Positions 34,165-46,429 of a DNA stretch of 64,000 nt are shown piece after piece. Positions within the stretch are counted from its first letter, which is position 1, and every line of letters starts with the position of its first letter. The notes below the pieces were generated by a model. That model searched no databases and was not told where the DNA came from. It saw only the letters and a program-made list of their open reading frames with translations. A program made the translations under genes and the position numbers. Where the stretch lies: positions 57,643,245 through 57,707,244 of the forward strand of contig CM037861.1 in the NCBI GenBank assembly GCA_021292105.1, in the 5' to 3' direction. The DNA is from Anadara kagoshimensis. Lineage: Eukaryota; Mollusca; Bivalvia; Arcoida; Arcidae.

Positions 34165-36271
34165 TTATATTGATTCTATCAATGGATACGGAATTGTTTC
34201 AACATTAATTTTTAATTGGCAAACTACGCCATTCTTGCTATTTTTAGACAGTTTGTTTCATAGTTTTCGATGTGGAATTTTTTAATTTGACGGAATAATG
34301 TGGTGTCATATGAAATTACAATAAATGACAACAAATTAAATTCTCCAGATTTTGTTATGAATTAGATTTTAGAAAATTAAAATTGCGAAAAGGTAATGCT
34401 TGGTGAAAGGTGTCCAAGGAATAAGCTACTCTATTAAACAAAAATATAATTTAAAACGTTTTTTTTTATGATTTTTTTAAAATGTAAAATAATTAATCGA
34501 GACAAAAAAAAAAAAAAAACCACAAAAAAAAAAAAACAGAATTTAGCACTTAAAAAGTTTAAAAGAAACACCTGTTGATCGAACTGCTATAGATATAAGA
34601 TATTATAATTTGATTAGCTCTGTCGGGATATTAACCTGTACATAAAAAAACATCTGTTAGTTGATCTGTTATAGATATAAGATATGCGCTATTATATTTT
34701 ATTCGCTCCGTCGGACTAGAAACATGCATTTACAATACCGCTAAATTTGCAACACTCAGAGCCGCCAGGGACATCTAGCTGCCTATTAATGAATGCACTT
34801 ATTTGAATCGCTTATTTCAAGGTATCGCATTATAGGTGGACATTTCCAATCAACCCTGTTTTTTTTATCTATTTAGCCATTAATCTATTTAAATTAATTT
34901 TTATTGAAGTACGTTAACTGCAGCAAAATTGTGAGTAAATGGAGATACAGATTAGAGATTGCATGATAGTTGCACATAGTGAGGAATTTGTAATTGACAG
35001 ATGTCAATGTAATTGAAATGACAAGGAAGGCGTGGGGATAGCGATCTTTTAAGTCGCACTTATTTAAAAGCAAACGGAAAATAAAACTAACTCACAATTC
35101 TCGCGAGAGATTGATTATTTCCACCTTTTTAAACTAAAGTATCGTATGCATTAAATACTAAACTTCTTGGTTTTAATTCAGTTTTTTTCTTATAAACGGT
35201 AGATGCACTATAATTTTTTTTTAAAAAAACGAACATTCCAGTCAATTTTCAAATAAAAATCCCAAAATTAAAATAAAAACAGAAAACTGGCAAATTAGGT
35301 GAAATACGTTAATTATAAAACACTCGTGGATAAAAAGAACGTTTATCGTTATTTCTGAGGTTTTTTTTGCATTCATATGTCTTTATATGCACTTTCACAA
35401 ACAGAGAACTTAGTTAATTTGGATATTGTAGGTATATAATATGCCATTTTTATTTTGTTTAAAAAATTGCTGTTAAAACATTTTGCTGTTATTGAAAAAC
35501 ATGGCCTTTGAGGGAAAACGAGTATACGAGGGGAAATAAACGAGATAACAAAACAAATGAATTACAACTGATTATAGACCTCGCATTCGGACAGACGTAG
35601 AATATGTTATAATGACTAAGTTTCGAACGAATGACATGTAGCTAAATTTAAAATTAAACAAAAAAGCAACCATATTGATAAAATTTCCTGGTGTTCTGTT
35701 GTATTGTTGGATTACGTTGGTTGTTCAGAAACTATAACATTTTCACAAGACCTCCCAAAAATCCATTATTAAAATTAGTCTTATTTTATCAAAAAATGCA
35801 CAATAAACCTAACATGAGTACGTTATAAATGAATATATTTGAATAACACAAGTTTCGCCAAGCATTTGTCAAAAAGAGTGGTGAAATACGATGGCGATGT
35901 TAAACTAAAAACTGCTCAGTGGCTGCCTATACCGATGAATAAGAGACTATTTTTCTTAACGATTCATTGGAACATTCTTATCAATCTAACCCTCGAAAGT
36001 TAGAATCTTATGAGAAGCATGCCAACGTAATGCCGCAGAAATGATGTCCGAATGGGTTTTAAAAAGTTGGTGGCAGATATGAGAGGTTGTAGCGCAAAAG
36101 GACGCTAAAATGGCGCAAATGGATTCACCCATATATTCATGCATACACCATCATAACGCTTGTATTGTTGTTTTATCAAGTAGTTTCATAATAATGATAA
36201 ATGATAAAACAATATATTTTATAACAAACAAAATTAACATCATTACATTTAGATTTTTTATCTATTTTCAG
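34165..36271. other. 3' end of the receptor intron
   Basis: AT-rich with poly-A runs near 34505-34540. It contains a head fragment of the dispersed family at 35240-35310 and a possible SINE tail ('gatggcgatgttaaac') near 35890-35905. Nothing else is recognisable. Confidence 0.4.
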
Positions 36272-36631
36272 ACAATAAAGATGCTGGTGGTGGTAGTAGT
36301 TAATTATGCCTTAGCCTGGTTACCACTTCACGTCATGACTCTAGTTGGAGATAAAAATCCACACATTTACAACGCACAGTATGTTCATATTTTATGGCTA
36401 TTTGCTCAGTTGTTAGCTTTCAGTAATGCAGCATCAAATCCAGTGATATACGGCTGGATGAATCCAAAATTCAGATCCGGATATTGTTATGTTCTTCATA
36501 AAATATATTGTATAAATACTATGAAATTTCGTAAAATTTCATTCAAAAGAACTTCAACAAAAGATATGTCGTTAACTGCCACTCCATCCAGAAGTGGCAG
36601 CCGCAGTTTATCGAAAAAATTATCATTTTAA
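36272..36631 (+). CDS. Neuropeptide GPCR, exon 2: TM6-7 and C-tail
   Basis: The exon begins after the acceptor 'tctattttcag' in phase 0, exactly matching the donor at 22655, and restores the junction KRK|TIKMLVVVVV typical of the start of TM6. TM6 has AWLPLHV: W256 and P258 are kept, but the usual Cys before Trp is Ala. TM7 ends NAASNPVIYGWMNPKFRSGY with an intact NPxxY (296-300). The cytoplasmic tail is short, contains several cysteines as possible palmitoylation sites, and is Ser/Thr-rich near its end (SRSGSRSLSKKLSF), fitting receptor-kinase phosphorylation. The whole protein would be 359 residues, normal for the family. Sequence upstream of the acceptor is open by chance back to 36110 and is not coding. 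Confidence 0.9.
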   Translation, partial: TIKMLVVVVVNYALAWLPLHVMTLVGDKNPHIYNAQYVHILWLFAQLLAFSNAASNPVIYGWMNPKFRSGYCYVLHKIYCINTMKFRKISFKRTSTKDMSLTATPSRSGSRSLSKKLSF

Positions 36632-36873
36632 CAATGTTTTATATTTTGTATCCATCTGAAAGCGTTTGCCGTGTCTGATGTTTGTTGTACATTGGTGCAA
36701 ATAATGATTTTTAGATTTTAACGTCTTCATGTGGCATGTTTGTTGGATCAGTGTGTAGACCATCTATTGGTGCAGTAAAATGCTGTTTGTTTTTATATAT
36801 AAAATGGAACATTTGTTTTGTTATTGTGCAACAAACGACAATTACGTTCAAAAATTATCAAATGAATGAATTA

Positions 36874-36879
36874 AATAAA
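36874..36879 (+). promoter_or_regulatory. Candidate polyadenylation signal of the receptor gene
   Basis: AATAAA lies 243 bp after the stop codon and just before the 47-bp array. In AT-rich DNA this hexamer is common, so the call depends only on its position. Confidence 0.3.
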
Positions 36880-36904
36880 ATTAAACCAAACGAAACAAAC
36901 TCGA

Positions 36905-38358
36905 AGAATGAAACAAGCTACAACTTCACGGAGTATAATATTTTCATCTTCAGAATGAGACAAGCTTTAACACCACGGAGTATAATATTTTCATCTTCAG
37001 AATGAGACAAGCTATAACACCACAGGGTATAATATTTTCATCTTCAGAATGAGACAAGCTATAACACCACGGAGTATAATATTTTCATCTTCAGAATGAG
37101 ACAAGCTATAACACCACGGAGTATAATATTTTCATCTTCAGAATGAGACAAGCTATAACATCACGGGGTATAATATTTTCATCTTTAGGAAACAAGCTAT
37201 AACATCACGGGGTATAATAATTTCATCTTCAGAATGAGACAAGCTATAACACAACGGAGTATAATATTTTCATCTTCAGAATGAGACAAGCTATAACACC
37301 ACGGGGTATAATATTTTCATCTTCAGAATGAGACAAGCTATAACACCACGGAGTATAATATTTTCATCTTCAGAATGAGACAAGCTATAACACCACGGAG
37401 TATAATATTTTCATCTTCAGAATGGGACAAGCTATAACATCACGGGGTATAATATTTTCATCTTTAGGAAACAAGCTATAACATCACGGGGTATAATAAT
37501 TTCATCTTCAGAATGAGACAAGCTATAACACAACGGAGTATAATATTTTCATCTTCAGAATGAGACAAGCTATAACACCACGGGGTATAATATTTTCATC
37601 TTCAGAATGAGACAAGCTATAACACCACGGGGTATAATATTTTCATCTTCAGAATGAGACAAGCTATAACAGCACGGAGTATAATATTTTCATCTTCAGA
37701 ATGAGACAAGCTATAACATCACGGGGTATAATATTTTCATCTTCAGAATGAGACAAGCTATAACATCACGGAGTATAATAATTTCATCTTCAGAATGAGA
37801 CAAGCTATAACATCACGGAGTATATTATTTTCATCTTCAGAATGAGACAAGCTATACTATCACGGGGTATAATATTTTCATCTTCAGAATGAGACAAGCT
37901 ATAACATCACGGAGTATAATGTTTTCATCTTCAGAATGAGACAAGCTATACTATCACGGGGTATAATATTTTCATCTTCAGAATGAGACAAGCTATAACA
38001 TCACGGAGTATAATATTTTCATGTCCAGAAGGAGACAAGCTATAACATCACGGAGTATAATATTTTCATGTTCAGAAGGAGACAAGCTATAATACCACGG
38101 GGTATAATATTTTCATCTTTAGAATGAGACAAGCTATAACATCACGGAGTATAATATTTTCATCTTAAGAATGAGACAAGCTATAACATCACGGAGTATA
38201 ATAATTCCATCTTTAGAATGAGACAAGCCATAATACCACGGAGTATAATATTTTCACCTTCAGAATGAGACAAGCCATAACACCACGGAGTATAATATTT
38301 TCACCTTCAGAATGAGACAAGCCATAACACCACGGAGTATAATATTTTCATCTTCAGA
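36905..38358. repeat. 47-bp minisatellite, about 31 copies
   Basis: Each unit reads approximately 'gagacaagctataacacc', 'acggagtataatatttt', 'catcttcagaat'. Units vary at a few sites (ACC/ATC, GAG/GGG, TATT/AATT). One 44-bp variant unit, with 'ctttaggaaacaagct' in place of the normal junction, appears twice, 279 bp apart, together with its neighbours. This shows a 6-unit block duplication. The array starts within 300 bp of the receptor stop codon and may lie in, or just beyond, its 3' untranslated region. Confidence 0.97.
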
Positions 38359-38359
38359 T

Positions 38360-39060
38360 GAACATAGACTTTTTGTCATTTTATATGTTAATATGTTATA
38401 CAATGTTTATTTTATTAAATTTTAAATACAAGGGTGAGTCAATACGTAACCATGTTATCATGTTTGACATTCAATTAATTTTTATCTTATTAAAAATAAC
38501 TGGATATGCGTGCAATTTTGTAACAATGTATTGAAACAATGCACGGAAATCATGAACGTGTCAGGAATAAGTTAGGCAGGCTCCGGTTTCACAAATATTT
38601 CATAACTTAAGATTTACCTAATCTAGTAAATTAAAAACCTTTCTAATTTGATAATTGTTTAGATATTTGGGAATTTAAAGTGTCATTTTGAATATTATAT
38701 TAAGCTGATGACATCTGCGTATGTTTTGACAAAAATAATTATTCGTAGTTCTAAAGAGAACTTGCCAAATTGGCTTAATTTAAGATAAGGTTAGTAAAAC
38801 ATAATTGTAAAACCGGGCCCTGGTTACTTATTGACTCGCCCCTCGTATAATTTACTGGGTTTAAGGTAAAACATTCCATAAAAATTAAGATAATATTGTA
38901 TGTAAATAAAATGTACGAAGACATCAGTATTATTATTGTTTGTAACACCAGTGTGCCATACACAGAAACGATTAAAACTGCACTTTTCATTTACAAGAAG
39001 CAAGTCCTAACAGGTGCCTTCCACACCATAACATATTACTCTTTAAAGGTTGAATAAAAA
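38360..39060. other. No gene recognised
   Basis: AT-rich sequence. The minus-strand open frame at 38775-38990 has no recognisable domain. Confidence 0.4.
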
Positions 39061-39265
39061 GCCCACTTCATGTTTAAATATTAACTTTGAAAACAGGAAA
39101 ACAAACTTCACATTGCGAAGTGAGATCGGGTGCTCCGGAAAGACAAGCAGCAACACAAACCACGTTTGTAATTGAAATTGAAAATGAAATGAACAGGAAA
39201 TATGAAACGTCAAATATATCTTAAGATAATACTGGATACAGAAATATCATACTAAACAATATGAT
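39060..39265 (+). repeat. Dispersed-family copy
   Basis: Landmarks occur in order: 'aacaggaaaacaaacttc', 'gtgagatcgggtgctccgga', 'aatgaaatgaacagga' and 'cgtcaaatatatctt'. Confidence 0.55.
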
Positions 39266-39875
39266 GGAGACCGTCTTTATAATTCATCTAATCAGTCATG
39301 GTGAATTTTTCAACATGACGCATGTGCCTTTAACTACAAGCGATTAGACATCAAGCAGCTTTGCAGTTTAAGCGGAATTTTGAAGCATCAAAAAAATTAA
39401 TTAGTCTTTATGAAAACCACTGTATGATAACCTACTTTGAAGAAAGAAACATTATAAATATTGCTTTAATATTTAGGTAACTAGGTCAAACCATACAAAA
39501 AAAGAGTAAACATTATAAAAACTGCAATATAAGCTCGATCGTAAAGACTTTTATCATATATTCAGACAAGTAGACTCGGTGAAGGGAGTCAATCCATGAG
39601 TCTCAACTAATTGAAGACGTCGGTGATATTTACCGTATTGGTTCTTAAAGGTTGGTTATTCTAGAAATAGGTGTATGTTCCTGAATTGCAGAAGGTAAAT
39701 TCTTACCTTTAATCTTAGAGATTAATTCAAGGAAGATAAGAATGAAACAGTTTTATTTGCCTATTCAATATTTTATCAATGCATCGTAAACGTAATGAAT
39801 CAACACACGTATAATGCAATATCTTTTAATTTTGACATATAACATATAGACGCTCCAATCTAGATACCTTCTAGC
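39265..39875. other. No gene recognised
   Basis: AT-rich sequence between a dispersed repeat and a SINE. No motif is seen. Confidence 0.4.
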
Positions 39876-40035
39876 ATATCGTGGCGGTAAGCTCTGGAAT
39901 GGTTAAGGGACCAGAGTGCCAGGACAAACCCGCCGATCTTTGGGGTGTTAACTAACAAACTCTCTTGCATTAAGATCCGTTCTAGGGGAATTGAACCTAG
40001 TTGGCGAGAGGCACTGTGCGCTTAAGGCCACTTGA
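39875..40035 (-). repeat. tRNA-derived SINE
   Basis: The minus strand reads GTGGCCTTAAGCGCAC (40031-40016) and a perfect B box, GGTTCAATTCCCC (39997-39985). The SINE body follows down to about 39880. The head resembles the SINE at 45690-45905 ('gcctctc' before the B box in both). The A box is degenerate. Confidence 0.6.
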
Positions 40036-40680
40036 CTCTTACAATAACAGATAAACACATACCAAGATTATATCCGTGGCATATATCGGAGTTAACGAAA
40101 GTTTTAAATATATAAAAATTACGTGTACAGCATTGTCCGTTTCGAATACATAATGAACAAACCTGCTTTTAAATCAATGCCTACAACTGAAACAGCTCAC
40201 ATCTCGGTCGGTATGTAGTAAAACTTTTGTGGTCTATGATCAGTCGATAGTTTAGTACAAAAAATATATTACTTATAAAAAAGATACAAAATACGTAACG
40301 AAAAGTATATACTGCAGGTTGATATTGACTGATTGCCACATTAAAGAACAAAAATTGCTCGTATGAACAGCTTGGTCTCTCATTTTATTACATAATCAAT
40401 TAACAGATTTTTAAAACAAAAATCATTACCCTTCAATTCAATATTTGTACGTTTTTCCATTACTGATTTTTGGTTCACAGGTCCAGAATCACGAATTATA
40501 CAAAACAGTCTACATACAAATGAATTGTTGCTTCGGGGATAATGCAAGCCTAGCTTTATCAAGGCCCTAAAAACGTGTTATCGCCGTCAACACAACATTG
40601 TTAATAAATATGATGGCTCTGTATCCAAAATAACCATGAATATAATTATTTGATATCTTATAGGTCCGTGTTGCTTTCAT
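40035..40680. other. No gene recognised
   Basis: AT-rich sequence. The short minus-strand frame at 40380-40562 shows nothing recognisable. Confidence 0.35.
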
Positions 40681-41420
40681 TCTCAATTCGATTTCACTCT
40701 TGACGAGTCTAGCTAAATAAACAGGATATATTTCGGAGCTCAGTGCCTCACTTCTACTGGTGGAATGTCAAATTTTTAACTTTATTCGTCAACTTCTTAT
40801 TTTGCTTCAGGATTGTGATTTAGACATGGATTGGAACATTTGGTTTTGATTATATAGAGAGAAATAAATATGGATATGTCTTAAATTATGAAGATTACAA
40901 AATTAATGTCTGCAATGATATTAAAAGAAAGTTGTTAATGTAGGATAAGCGGTAAATATCTGAACAAGGCAGTTTCGCTAACTCAAATCTTGAAAATTTT
41001 GACAATATTTAGTAATATATATTACTAGAAGTCAAAATATCTTCAAATAATAAAAAAAAATTAACCATATCAAAATCATAATGCAAAAACAGAAAAAACT
41101 TTTGAAACTGGCTCTTATGTTCCTTCATTCTCAATTTTGATCTAACACGTGGCGGGTGTAGCTAGCTACACAAGAGGTACTTAACCTTTAAAAACACCGG
41201 CTTCACATTCTTGGTGAAAGTTTTCAAAATTTTTATTTTGCGTTTAATTTGTGATTCAGACATGCATAACTTTTTATTTGAAGACGCGAACTTTCTCCTA
41301 GGGAAGTAAGTCCGGGTGCTCTGGTTTGGAAGGGTAAGCACTTCCTGTTATATAGTCACGTGTAAAATCGATATTGAGAATGAAAGGCATATGGAACTAT
41401 TGGGCGTCAATTCTGACAAT
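40680..41420. repeat. Cluster of dispersed-family copies in both orientations
   Basis: A minus copy at 40680-40870 ('ttctcaattcgatttcac', 'caggattgtgatttagac') is followed by plus and minus fragments at 41060-41280. A plus segment at 41290-41420 follows, containing 'gtaagtccgggtgctctgg' and 'agggtaagcacttcctgtt'. This is nested or fragmented insertion of one family. Confidence 0.55.
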
Positions 41421-43640
41421 GAACTAAAATTGTGCTCAAACTAAGAACATAGATGTAATGATCGTAGTAGTATCTTGAAAATGATGAATTAAATTTATTT
41501 ATATCTTGAAAACCAACAAAATTATTCAGATTCGAAAGTTGACAGATTAAGGTTAAGAGAAATCGTAGTTAAGAAAATGAATGTTTATTAAGAATATGAG
41601 ATAGGAACTTTGCGAATATCGGATTACTATGTGTTTTATGATCATTTTTGGCATTGAGAATCTGTGACAATGACATTTTCCAACTTACTCAAGACTAGAA
41701 TTTCTATCACCAACAAATCAGTGATATTCAGTGATATGGCCAAAGGGTCTCCAAACAATATCTAAAGAGTAAGAAACTTGCGTATAAAGATTTAAATACT
41801 CCAAAGTAAGCTAGTCATTACCAAACAAGTGTGTGATACACATGGGGATTATAAGAATGAAGAATTCATTAATATTTTCAGGATAAAACTGAGATTTCAC
41901 CAGGGAATTTACAGTAGTTAACTGAATACAAAAGACAAGCTACATAATTAATCTTAAACACCGGGCACGTTTAGCACATTTTCACCTACTAACACAAAGA
42001 AGTGTGTCAAAAGATAGTTTTATATCTATATAATCTTGGTATCAACTTGCAGTGGAAAACTGTACTTTAAAGCAAAACATAAATGTGTTTTAGAGTGACC
42101 TTGATAACGTAACTCAGTGTTATTTGACATTAAACGTCAATTTTTTGCTTATTGAAGAAAATCCGAAATATCCCTTCGCTAGCTAACAAAATCCTCCTTT
42201 GGTATTTGATTAAAAATTTCATATAGCAAGTGTCCATAGGCAATGCTATAAATACATGGTAAAATTGGATTTAACTCATCCATTTAGTTTTAGAACAAAG
42301 GGGAATAACTACAACACAACGTCCGCGTTTAAACAGATTCCATTATTTTGTGAGCAAATTTCCAAATGTCGGCTTCCCTGCTGACAAATCCCTTGGTTAT
42401 ATAATATAAGTATTAAAATTGTCTTTGAAAAAAATTAAAATGATTATCACTTCTAATTATAGAAAACAGCATCACATGACCTTTAAGCGATAAATAACTT
42501 TTTATGTAATTAATTTGACAGTTTGCCATCCAGCCATCCATTTAAAGAAATCAAGATAAAGTGACTTCTGATTCTTGGATGATAATGTTAAAGTAGTACT
42601 TACATGTAGTTTGAAACATTGCCATTGCCCATGGCAACTAAAAAGTCAAATTCACTTTTTGGCAAATCCCATAACTCAAGGCATTCTTATTAACAATTAG
42701 TTTAGCTGTCGAATATGTGAACTAAAACCTACATTTATTGTAATAATCAAACGCAGAAATGTAAATTACAGTTCCAGGTCATTTTAATGCAATAATCAGT
42801 TTTTATTACAATGGTATATCAGGACGTTTGACCTGAAGTAAAATATCAAGTTAATTAAGAATTTTTGGAGAATATGAGACTTTAATTTATGTCATGTATT
42901 GCATCAATGTGTACAAATTAGTAATGTTTGGCCTTTCCAAACTATCTTATGGTTTTCAGAGCTCTTAAATAAAACTATACATATAACTGAACCACTATGC
43001 ATCAAGTCTGTCTAAAACTGGAAAATTTACAGTAAGTGGGCTGTGTGTTATAGAGGACCAGTCTAACTGTTACGAGCGGGCGATATGTACCACGAGGTAA
43101 TTTATATTCCTGCCATATTCCTGGTACTGCCATTCGCTAAATGCGCCGTCATTGTAACATTACGGCTGAACTCATAATCTAGGTTTTGAAAAATGTTTGA
43201 ATTTCATTACATAGAATTTTGCTTATAGCATGAGCAAAACGAAACGAGTAAATGAAAACATTAGTTTTACATTGATCAGCTGATAAAAGTATGTGAAAAT
43301 AATGTTGTAGCTGAAATACGTTTTTAAGGTTCTTTGAAGCAGCAAGATCCATGGAATATGAATATAACAATCACGTATTAACATGATAAGACTTTAGAAT
43401 TCAAAAGAACACCAGACATAGTGGTAGAAGAAAAATAATATACAGTTCATTTAAGTTAGACAACTAAAAATGTTGATTGTTACTTCTCATGGACTGGAGT
43501 GTTTGTAGGCAATATCTCGATTTTATATTTTCCATTTCAGAACAACTTCAAATAGGCAATTTATGTAGTTAAGTAAGTAGTAAATTGAATTAAATTGTTA
43601 TAACCGCAAATTAATGCTTGATAAACAAATTCAAATAAAA
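41420..43640. other. Non-coding, AT-rich
   Basis: No mobile-element or gene signature recognised on either strand. Confidence 0.4.
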
Positions 43641-43659
43641 AACAAATACAAACACACAA

Positions 43660-44180
43660 GTCTATGTTTAAATGACAATCCAAAAACAATTCTTTTAAAA
43701 CTGGAAAATTAGTTAAACACCAAAGAAGGTTGAGGGAAGAGCTATAGAGAAAAGGTGTATCATGTAAATTGTTGTATTTAAAGAGAAATCGTACCAAATA
43801 AAGACGGGAAGTGTATTATGTTTCTAACACCCGCGGCGGAGAAACACTTCAAATTCTCTTCCTGGTATGATTTTCAAAGTTAGAGGCGTATTGTAGATTT
43901 AATTAATTTCTGTATTATTTGATAAACATACACGTTAATTTGTCAATGTATTATATAATACTCTCGTTACTGCAATAATTTGTATGTTATTTAATTAGTG
44001 AATGGCAACTTGTATTTAAAGCTGTTAAAGTCAATAGAAAAACAAATCTACGTCTAAATCACAAACCCAAAGCGAAGTAAAACTTTTTAAAACTTGAAAA
44101 TTAAGGTAAACACGTAAAAAGGAAAGCAAGGCCGGGTGCTCCGGAAGAGTGAGTGAATATTTGCTTAAGCATTTATTTTA
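43660..44180 (+). repeat. Two dispersed-family copies
   Basis: Fragments at 43660-43800 ('ttaaaactggaaaattag') and 44040-44180 ('acgtctaaatcacaaacc', 'gcaaggccgggtgctccgg') follow the family order. Confidence 0.5.
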
Positions 44181-44344
44181 TTTAAGCTTTTTGCGGCTAG
44201 AAAATATAAGATACAACAGTATCAATAAACACACTTTTAAAATGTAAAACTAAAAATACCAAAGATTTTAATAAAACTATTGCTTAACTGAAAAACCAAT
44301 TATATCACAGACAAATTACAAATAAAACACATTTTACTATACAA

Positions 44345-45240
44345 TTTAATTTCTCGAAGGAAGTTTAAAATTTGATGTGCATTAACACTGTCAAAAGATA
44401 TTGCATTGTAGACAATTGATAGTGCTGAATAAAAAGTATCTTTTGTAGGTGCAAATTCAACACAATTCAGCAAAATGTGTTGGATAGATTTTTAACTTTG
44501 ACAAGGGATACATTTGGGAGGTTGTTCTCCCATCAATATAAAAGCATGTGTAAATTGGCTTTGCCCATTGTATAACGCCGAAAAACAATACTTTATACCA
44601 ATTGTTCTCGGAAAAAGGTGTAAATCCAAGACAAGGCTGAATTGAATATAGCTTATTATGTTCTTGGCAATGCCAATGACTTGACCATTGATATAGTTGG
44701 ATATCAATGGTTTTAAACCCGTATGAGGAATTAAACAAGTGGTTATATTTTAGATAATGGTGCTTTAGAAGCTGAATCGGCTTTTGTGCTGCCTTTAATT
44801 ACCAACATAGCTTGGTAACCAACAATAATAAATAATGTTTTTAAATCTGAAACTGCATATGTAATTGAACTATGCAATTCAAGAATTTCCCGAATAAGAG
44901 GATGATAAAACTTTCTGCACTTTATTGTCCGAAATACAGATAACGAGAGCAGGAACTTTCATTTGGAGGGCAAATATTTATTGTTTCATCTCTGGTAACT
45001 GCAGCCGCTGATACCCGACCACCAGTTTTTTATCCATCAGTATAAATTGAATGTTACTGACGTAGTTCCTTTTTAATCATGGAAGAAATCATACGTAAGT
45101 AACTATCTTTAATAGCAACACATTCCTGCTGATAAACGTCTTGGCTTGTTTCCGCTCCAGAAGAGTAAGTATCTCCTGATGAGCTATATACACCTACCAT
45201 GTGTAGAACATTGAACCATGGGACATCAAATATATTCATG
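44345..45240 (-). pseudogene. LINE 3' fragment: RNase H and C-terminal tail
   Basis: On the minus strand, 'IYTDG' near 45035 starts an RNase H domain whose first acidic residue is kept. It continues with 'TGGRVSAAAVTRDE', ends with 'KADSASKAP' near 44765, and is followed by 'SLVLDLHLFPRTIGIKYCF' and 'SQFTHAFILMGEQPPKC'. The tail then has 'KSIQHILLNCVEFAPTKD' and 'HQILNFLREIKLY', the usual cysteine/histidine-bearing C-terminus of RNase-H-containing LINEs (I/Jockey-like). Stops and frame shifts are present and the reverse transcriptase is missing. A homologous fragment is on the + strand at 17980-18425. Confidence 0.8.
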
Positions 45241-45689
45241 ATAATTTTTAATTCAGAGAAATCAACACTAATAATAAATTATAATACACTCTTAATGCGA
45301 AGTAAAATTTAGGTATCCGTTATTGATTCAAAAGTTTGTGATCTTTATCCAATTTCTACTGTCAGGTTTGTCCATTCCTACCGATCACAATAATAACTGA
45401 TGTTAGGGAAAGAATTATGAATTTTTCAATGATTTAAAATTCAAATTTCAATTTTTATTCCTAAATCAGATTTCTTTATGAACATATGATTTTACAAAAA
45501 TTAAATTTTTATCAAAGCGGGGGAGTTTGGACAATCAAATTTATAAAGTATAAAGTACATAGTATCCGTAACGGTAAAAAATAATACGCCATGTTCCATT
45601 GTTAAAATATTCAGCTAAATTAGGATTATAATGCAAAATGTATATAAAAAATATACCCTGTAGAAAATACTCGACCTGGTTATTTTGTT

Positions 45690-45905
45690 GAGTCGAGTTA
45701 TTGTTTTTAGGCTCCAGCCAAAATCCTTTCACTTTTATCGAGGGGTCAGATCTAAGGTTGTTGAGAAAAGCGGAGTACCCGATGTAACCGCCTACTTTAG
45801 GCAAGCGAACTGACACTTTGTCACAACAGAATCTACCTAGCTTGAAATCAAACCTAGATGGAGAGAGGCTCCGTGATCCTTGAGCGCAATTTGGTCACCG
45901 ATGTC
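45690..45905 (-). repeat. tRNA-derived SINE with a 'GGTACTCCG' body
   Basis: The minus strand reads a tRNA-like head ('ttgcgctcaaggatcacgga', B-box-like 'taggtttgattt'), then 'aagtgtcagttcgcttgcc' and 'ggttacatcgggtactccgc'. The last phrase corresponds to a common invertebrate SINE body. The overlapping 91-residue open frame at 45541-45816 is a by-product. Confidence 0.55.
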
Positions 45906-46194
45906 TCATTATTTTGTGCAATTTAGTTTCAATTGCCCCCTAGTCATAACAAAAATTACCTATCTTGAAAACCATTTCTTATCACTTGGTCGTTTGCAAT
46001 TTCTAGGGCAGTCGATATACAGAATTTTGTCAAGGGTGTGAAAACAAATTACTCTATTTCACCCCAAATAAATTTTGCATGGCTTGCTTTAAATCTTTAA
46101 ATTTTGTTACATTTTATATCCTTTTCCCTTGTGATTGTACAACCGAAAAGCCAAAGCAAATACTACGTATTTAATTAAAAATTGAAAATTTTTA

Positions 46195-46262
46195 AGTCTC
46201 GGTTTCTGTCTCTTACAAAGCCAGGTATTTACCAGCTGAACTATGACTTCTACAGCTAGTTT
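46195..46262 (-). repeat. Possible tRNA-like SINE head
   Basis: The minus strand gives 'tagttcagctggtaaatacc', a fair A box, followed by a short anticodon-arm-like segment. The B box is not convincing. Confidence 0.3.
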
Positions 46263-46429
46263 TAACCATTAAATGTGTCTCATGAACCAGAATTGGCACC
46301 ATGATTAGTATTTTTGTTTTGTACAATTGAAGAGGGCCCCAATTGGCACACGGTTAAATAACATTACCTTGAAAAAAGCATAGTTGACATTGCATGCATA
46401 AATACACATGACATCTTTTAAGCCTGTTT

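Larger units (their letters stand above)
22656..36271 (+). other. 13.6-kb phase-0 intron of the receptor
   Basis: It runs from GTAAGT at 22656 to AG at 36270-36271, between the codons for TM5/intracellular loop 3 and TM6. It contains most of the mobile elements of the central window: a SINE, pogo-like ends, a MULE derivative, microsatellites, a large hairpin, a tyrosine-recombinase relic and a short LTR element. Insertions lie in both orientations. Confidence 0.85.

Noticed and set aside
36110-36271. In-frame extension upstream of receptor exon 2, with its own ATG
   Set aside because: The splice acceptor at 36271 and the TM6 start fit exon 1 exactly. The upstream part is low-complexity intron-like sequence that is open by chance.
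36905-38358. CRISPR array
   Set aside because: Units are contiguous without unique spacers and the DNA is eukaryotic. It is a minisatellite.
45541-45816. 91-codon minus-strand frame
   Set aside because: Most of it coincides with a tRNA-derived SINE body and the rest is AT-rich intergenic sequence.
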